Notes under the pieces: model-generated
The model's input: the letters and a program-made list of their open reading frames with translations, nothing else
What the model was told of the DNA's origin: nothing
The model's database searches: none
Origin: Streptomyces toxytricini
GTDB taxonomy: Bacteria; Actinomycetota; Actinomycetes; Streptomycetales; Streptomycetaceae
DNA length: 64,000 nucleotides
Reading direction: 5' to 3'
NCBI RefSeq assembly: GCF_014649915.1
Contig: NZ_BMTY01000002.1
Location: 159,441 to 223,440 of the forward strand
Made by a program: the position numbers and the translations under genes
Shown: positions 60,623-64,000 of the stretch, one piece after another
Position numbering within the stretch: position 1 is the stretch's first letter
How the letters are laid out: each line of letters begins with the position of its first letter

Positions 60623-61102
60623 TCAGCCCAGATCGGGCGCGTGCATGGCCCGGACCCCCTCGATGTTGCCGTCGAGGTAGTGGCGCAGGGACAGCGGGAC
60701 GAGGTGGACTGCGGCGATGCCGACCCGGCTGAACGGCACGCGGACGATCTCGTACTCGCCCTCGGGCTGGTCGACCTCGGGGCCGTGCCGCTGGCCAGGG
60801 TCCATGGAGGCCAGGCGGCAGACGAAGAAGTGCTGCACCTTCACCCCGGTGACCCCGCCCTCGGCGATGTGCTCGACGGTGTCGACGAAGCAGGGCACCA
60901 CATCGGTGATCTTGGCTCCGAGCTCCTCGTGGACCTCGCGGTGGAGGGCGTCGACGACGGTGGCGTCGGTGGGCTCCACACCGCCGCCGGGGGTGAGCCA
61001 GTAGGGGTCGACGCCGGGTTTGGTGCGCTTGATGAGGATCAGGTCGTCACCGTCGAGCAGGATCGCGCGGGCGGTGCGTTTGACCACGGGACGTTCGGTC
61101 AT
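60623..61102 (-). CDS. Nudix hydrolase
   Basis: A 159-residue protein with the Nudix box, GGGVEP-x7-ALHREVHEELGA near residues 39-63 (G-x5-E-x7-REVxEELGA), which binds metal and cuts nucleoside diphosphate-linked substrates. The substrate is unknown. It follows the LysR gene by 60 bp on the same strand. The start is an ATG at 61102. Confidence 0.9.
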   Translation of the reverse strand: MTERPVVKRTARAILLDGDDLILIKRTKPGVDPYWLTPGGGVEPTDATVVDALHREVHEELGAKITDVVPCFVDTVEHIAEGGVTGVKVQHFFVCRLASMDPGQRHGPEVDQPEGEYEIVRVPFSRVGIAAVHLVPLSLRHYLDGNIEGVRAMHAPDLG

Positions 61103-61162
61103 GGGGAAAGAGTGGCCCGGGACTCCGGTTCTGAAACGCGCCGTCGGCCGGAATGCGCCGGT

Positions 61163-62068
61163 TCACCAGTGCGCCGCCGCACCCACCAGCAGCTCGTGGG
61201 CGCGGGACAGGTGGGAGAGTGCGAGGCTTCCCGTGCGGACGACGAGGAACCAGGTGCGCAGCGGGGGGACGGGCGGCTCGGGCAGGGCGACGACCTCCCC
61301 GCGGTCGAGGGCCTCCCGGCACAGGTAGCGCGGCAGCACGGCGAGCCCGGCGCCCGCCCGTACGCACTCCAGCACGGCCCGCAGATCGGGTACGACGACG
61401 GTCGCGGCGTCGGGCCGGGTCTCGGGCCGGCTCTCGAAGACTGCCGCCCAGTACCGCGTGGCCAGCGGCATGCTCTCGTGCACCTCGACCAGCGGGATGC
61501 CGTCGAGGGTGGCCGGCCCTGCCTCGCGCAGCCGGTCGGCGTCGACGAGTGCCGCCCAGTACGGGGCGGCGACCAGCAGGTGCTCCTCGTCGCAGAGGGC
61601 GGTGGCGGTGAAGAGCCCGCCGCGCGGCCGGACGGTGGTGGTGACGAGGTCGTGGTGGCCGGCGGCGAGGCCGTCGAGGGCTTCTTCGGCGTCGGTCCGC
61701 AGGGCGGTGCGCAGGGTGTGGCCCTGGCCGACGAGCGGGGCGAGCGCGGGCAGGACCCGCAGGGAGAGGAACTCGGGCGGACCGGCGAGGTGCAGCGTCC
61801 GCTGGGCGCCGGCCGCCTCCCGCTCGGCTTCGGTGATCCGCAGCAGGGCGTCGAGGTGCGGGGCGGCCTTGTGGGCGAGCTCGTCGCCGACGGCGGTCGG
61901 GGTGACCCCGCGGGAGCGTCGGTGGAACAGGGGTCGTCCCAACTGGCGTTCGAGGGTCCGGATCTGCGAGGTGACGGCGGGCTGCGACAGCCCGAGCAGG
62001 GCTGCGGCCCGGGTGAACGAGCCCGCCCGGTGCACGGCTACGAAGGTGCGCAGCAGGGCCAGGTCCAT
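61163..62068 (-). CDS. LysR family transcriptional regulator
   Basis: A 301-residue LysR protein. The winged helix-turn-helix (residues 1-60: FVAVHRAGSFTRAAALLGLSQPAVTSQIRTLERQLG) is typical, and the effector domain (about 90-295) is a periplasmic-binding-type fold. ATG 62068 with GAGGGG upstream is preferred over an in-frame start at 62095. It is downstream of cystathionine gamma-lyase on the same strand; a candidate binding site is in the gap. Confidence 0.9.
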   Translation of the reverse strand: MDLALLRTFVAVHRAGSFTRAAALLGLSQPAVTSQIRTLERQLGRPLFHRRSRGVTPTAVGDELAHKAAPHLDALLRITEAEREAAGAQRTLHLAGPPEFLSLRVLPALAPLVGQGHTLRTALRTDAEEALDGLAAGHHDLVTTTVRPRGGLFTATALCDEEHLLVAAPYWAALVDADRLREAGPATLDGIPLVEVHESMPLATRYWAAVFESRPETRPDAATVVVPDLRAVLECVRAGAGLAVLPRYLCREALDRGEVVALPEPPVPPLRTWFLVVRTGSLALSHLSRAHELLVGAAAHW

Positions 62069-62094
62069 GGCGGCCCCTCTCGGTGGGCCTTCCA

Positions 62095-62112
62095 CTATAA
62101 ATATGCCGATAG
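62095..62112. promoter_or_regulatory. Candidate LysR-type binding site
   Basis: CTATAAATATGCCGATAG, an 18-bp AT-rich element with inverted CTAT/ATAG ends and a T-N11-A core, sits just upstream of the LysR start where an autoregulatory site is expected. Confidence 0.45.
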
Positions 62113-62239
62113 GCCCCTGTCGCTACGGTGATTGGACTCTGACGCACGGTCAACTAGCCTTGAGCGCACGGTTCCTGCGCGGAACCCGGGGTCGGTCCGA
62201 GCCAGGAGGGGGGAGGCTCGGACCGCCTTCCGCGCCTGC

Positions 62240-63415
62240 TCAAGGCCCGTCCGCGGCCGCGTCGTCGAGGGCCCGCAGCACGTCCGCGACCAGGTCGTCC
62301 TCGTCCTCGATGCCGGCGGAGAAGCGGATGAAGCCCTCCGGGACGGCGTCACCGCCCCATCTGCGCCGCCGTTCCGCGGTGGACCGGACGCCGCCGAAAC
62401 TCGTCGCGTCCTCGACCAGGTGCAGCGCGGCCATGAACCGCTCGGCGTGGGCCCGGTCGGGCAGGGTGAAGGAGACGACGGAGCCGAAGCCCTGCATCTG
62501 GCGGGCCGCCGTGGCGTGCGAGGGGTCGCCGGGCAGTCCCGGGTGGCGGAGCCCGGTGACCTCGGCTCGTCCGGCCAGGGCTTCGGCGACGGCCAGGGCG
62601 TTGGACCACTGGCGGCGGGTGCGCAGCTGCAGGGTGGCCAGCGAGCGGTGGGCGAGCCAGGCCTCCATGGGGCCCGGAATGGCGCCGATGATCTTGCGCC
62701 AGCGCCGGATGGCCGCCGCGAGTTCAGGGCTGCGGCAGACGACGTAGCCGAGCAGGAGGTCGCCGTGGCCGGTCAGCCCCTTGGTGCCGCTTGCCACGGA
62801 GAAGTCGGCGCCCAGCTCCAGCGGCCGCTGTCCGAGCGGGGTGGCGAGGGTGTTGTCGACGGCCACCAGGGTGCCGCCCGCCCGTGCCGCCTCGGCCAGG
62901 CGCCGTACGTCGCAGACGTCCAGCCCGGGATTGGAGGGCGTCTCGATCCACAGCAGCCGGGCACCGTCGAGGACGGCGAGCTGGGCATCCCCGCCGGTGG
63001 GGGCGGTGCGGACGCTGACCCCGTACGCCGCGAGCTGCTCGCGCACCAGGGGCAGCGCCTGGTAGCCGTCGTCGGGCAGGACGACGGTGTCGCCGGCCCG
63101 GGCCTGGGAGAGGAGAACGGCGGAGACGGCGGCCATGCCGGAGGCGAAGACCACGGTCTGCGCGCCGTCCGTACCGGGGGCCTCCAGCTCGCCGATGGCC
63201 TGCTCCAGCAGGGTCCAGGTGGGGTTGGTGTCCCGTCCGTAGGTGTACGGGCCCTCGACGTCGCCGGGCAGGTGGAAGTGGGCGGCGAAGACCGGGCCGG
63301 GCAGCGGCGGCTCGTTCTTCACCGGGTCCGGGAGGCCGGCCCGCACGGCGCGGGTGCCCTCCCCCGCCGGGGCGGGTGCGGGAGCCCGGCCATCGGTGCG
63401 GTCGTTCCCGTTCAT
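62240..63415 (-). CDS. Cystathionine gamma-lyase
   Basis: A 391-residue Cys/Met-metabolism PLP enzyme. The cofactor lysine is in SGTKGLTGHGD near residues 205-215; YGRDTNPTW, GMAAVSAVLL and ETPSNPGLDVCDV are other family blocks. It converts cystathionine to cysteine, 2-oxobutanoate and ammonia, or a related beta/gamma elimination. Family members overlap strongly with methionine gamma-lyase, so the exact substrate is uncertain. The ATG at 63415 has GGAGCAC upstream. The LysR gene lies downstream. Confidence 0.85.
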   Translation of the reverse strand: MNGNDRTDGRAPAPAPAGEGTRAVRAGLPDPVKNEPPLPGPVFAAHFHLPGDVEGPYTYGRDTNPTWTLLEQAIGELEAPGTDGAQTVVFASGMAAVSAVLLSQARAGDTVVLPDDGYQALPLVREQLAAYGVSVRTAPTGGDAQLAVLDGARLLWIETPSNPGLDVCDVRRLAEAARAGGTLVAVDNTLATPLGQRPLELGADFSVASGTKGLTGHGDLLLGYVVCRSPELAAAIRRWRKIIGAIPGPMEAWLAHRSLATLQLRTRRQWSNALAVAEALAGRAEVTGLRHPGLPGDPSHATAARQMQGFGSVVSFTLPDRAHAERFMAALHLVEDATSFGGVRSTAERRRRWGGDAVPEGFIRFSAGIEDEDDLVADVLRALDDAAADGP

Positions 63416-63454
63416 GCGGTGTGCTCCTTCACGGTGGGCCGGCTCTGCGGCCGG

Positions 63455-63838
63455 TCAGTCCTTGTCGGGCAGGGCCAGGTTCACGGCCCAGGACACGACG
63501 GAGATGATCAGGCCGCCGAGCAGGGCGCTCCAGAAGCCCTCGACGTGGAAGCTGAGGTCGAGCTGCTCGGCCAGCCAGGACGTCAGGAGCAGCATGAGGG
63601 CGTTCACGACGAGGGTGAACAGGCCCAGGGTCAGGACGAAGAGCGGCAGTGACAGCAACTTCACGACCGGCTTGACGATGAGGTTGACCAGGCCGAAGAC
63701 CAGGGCGACCAGCACCAGGGTCAGCGTCCTGTGCCCCAGGGAGCTCGAGTGGTCGTCCAGCGTGATGCCGGCGACCAGCCAGATGGCCACGGCGAGGGCG
63801 GCGGCGTTCGCCAGCGTCTTGACTACGAAATTCGTCAT
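63455..63838 (-). CDS. Phage-holin-like (YvlD family) membrane protein
   Basis: A 127-residue protein with four hydrophobic segments (near residues 7-24, 38-60, 62-85, 100-118). It has the family pattern LVFGLVNLIVKPVVKLLSLPLFVLTLGLFTLVVNALM. It belongs to the holin-4 superfamily in sequence, but chromosomal members like this are not phage lysis genes. The function is unknown. The next gene upstream is divergent. Confidence 0.85.
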   Translation of the reverse strand: MTNFVVKTLANAAALAVAIWLVAGITLDDHSSSLGHRTLTLVLVALVFGLVNLIVKPVVKLLSLPLFVLTLGLFTLVVNALMLLLTSWLAEQLDLSFHVEGFWSALLGGLIISVVSWAVNLALPDKD

Positions 63839-63925
63839 GTGTCTGATCGTGGCAGAGAAGATCCCGGTGGGACATCGGCGGATCCGCTGATGCCGGGACG
63901 CGAGAACACGAGGGGCACAACGACG

Positions 63926-64000
63926 ATGAAGGCCTTCCGGCTGGACGAGCTCGAGGCGGAACGCCTCGCGAACGACGGCGCCTACCTGCAGTTCCTGCGC
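63926..64000 (+). CDS. Start of a gene, possibly a cupin-domain protein (truncated by window end)
   Basis: An ATG at 63926 opens a frame whose 25 codons (MKAFRLDELEAERLANDGAY...) match the beginning of small actinobacterial cupin proteins as I recall them. Only the first 25 residues are visible, so the domain itself cannot be checked. The stop is outside the window. Confidence 0.5.
   Translation, partial: MKAFRLDELEAERLANDGAYLQFLR

Noticed and set aside
63455..63838. Prophage remnant, because of the holin-like protein
   Set aside because: No other phage gene nearby; chromosomal YvlD-type proteins are common in actinobacteria.

Overview
The window is the chromosomal replication-origin region of a high-GC actinomycete, almost certainly a Streptomyces or a very close relative. 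The evidence is the gene order (crgA, gyrA, gyrB, dciA, recF, gnd, dnaN, oriC, dnaA, rpmH, rnpA, yidD, yidC, jag, rsmG, parA, parB), the long origin with about 20 DnaA boxes of the TTGTCCACA type, 14-bp parS sites of the form GTTTCACGTGAAAC, the very long DnaA domain II, frequent GTG starts, and actinobacterial families such as DLW-39, CrgA, FemX and DUF3566. I support about 60 protein genes and two tRNA genes. Genes on each side of oriC mostly point away from it, i.e. with the fork.

Left arm (1-19,124): envelope and housekeeping genes (DUF881 protein, CrgA, rhomboid protease, cyclophilin, LysM protein, secreted proteins, a Ser/Thr kinase beside a helix-turn-helix protein, tRNA-Ala and tRNA-Ile), then the leftward block dnaN-gnd-recF-dciA-gyrB-gyrA-DUF3566. 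oriC fills the 19,125-20,090 gap between dnaN and dnaA.

Right arm: divergent dnaA and rpmH promoters, the rpmH-rnpA-yidD-yidC-jag-rsmG run, and parA-parB. Next come trxB-trxA behind a SigR-type promoter, the sigM/anti-sigma pair, a degenerate kinase next to the lipid II flippase MurJ, a DUF6049 protein, cca, an MFS transporter, inositol-phosphate synthase with a PadR regulator, a class A penicillin-binding protein, a GT87 glycosyltransferase, an alanine-racemase-like protein, FemX, the rpsF-ssb-rpsR-rplI cluster, a MATE transporter and dnaB. The far end holds ordinary metabolic and regulatory genes (serine hydrolase, acetyltransferases, HAD phosphatase, flavohemoglobin, Nudix, LysR, cystathionine gamma-lyase, a holin-like membrane protein and the start of a cupin-like gene).

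The most interesting structure is in the non-coding and overlapping signals. Ten perfect parS sites all lie on the dnaA side of oriC (25.6-58.6 kb); three sit in a helically spaced tandem with a fourth degenerate copy, and three are embedded in coding sequence in the same frame. DnaA-box clusters occur outside oriC at crgA/rhomboid, in the dnaA promoter, in the parA promoter and in front of dnaB; the only three exact TTGTCCACA boxes I found are at dnaA, parA and dnaB. Together these suggest a DnaA-ParB network that couples initiation, helicase supply and segregation. I found no CRISPR array, prophage, insertion sequence or biosynthetic cluster.
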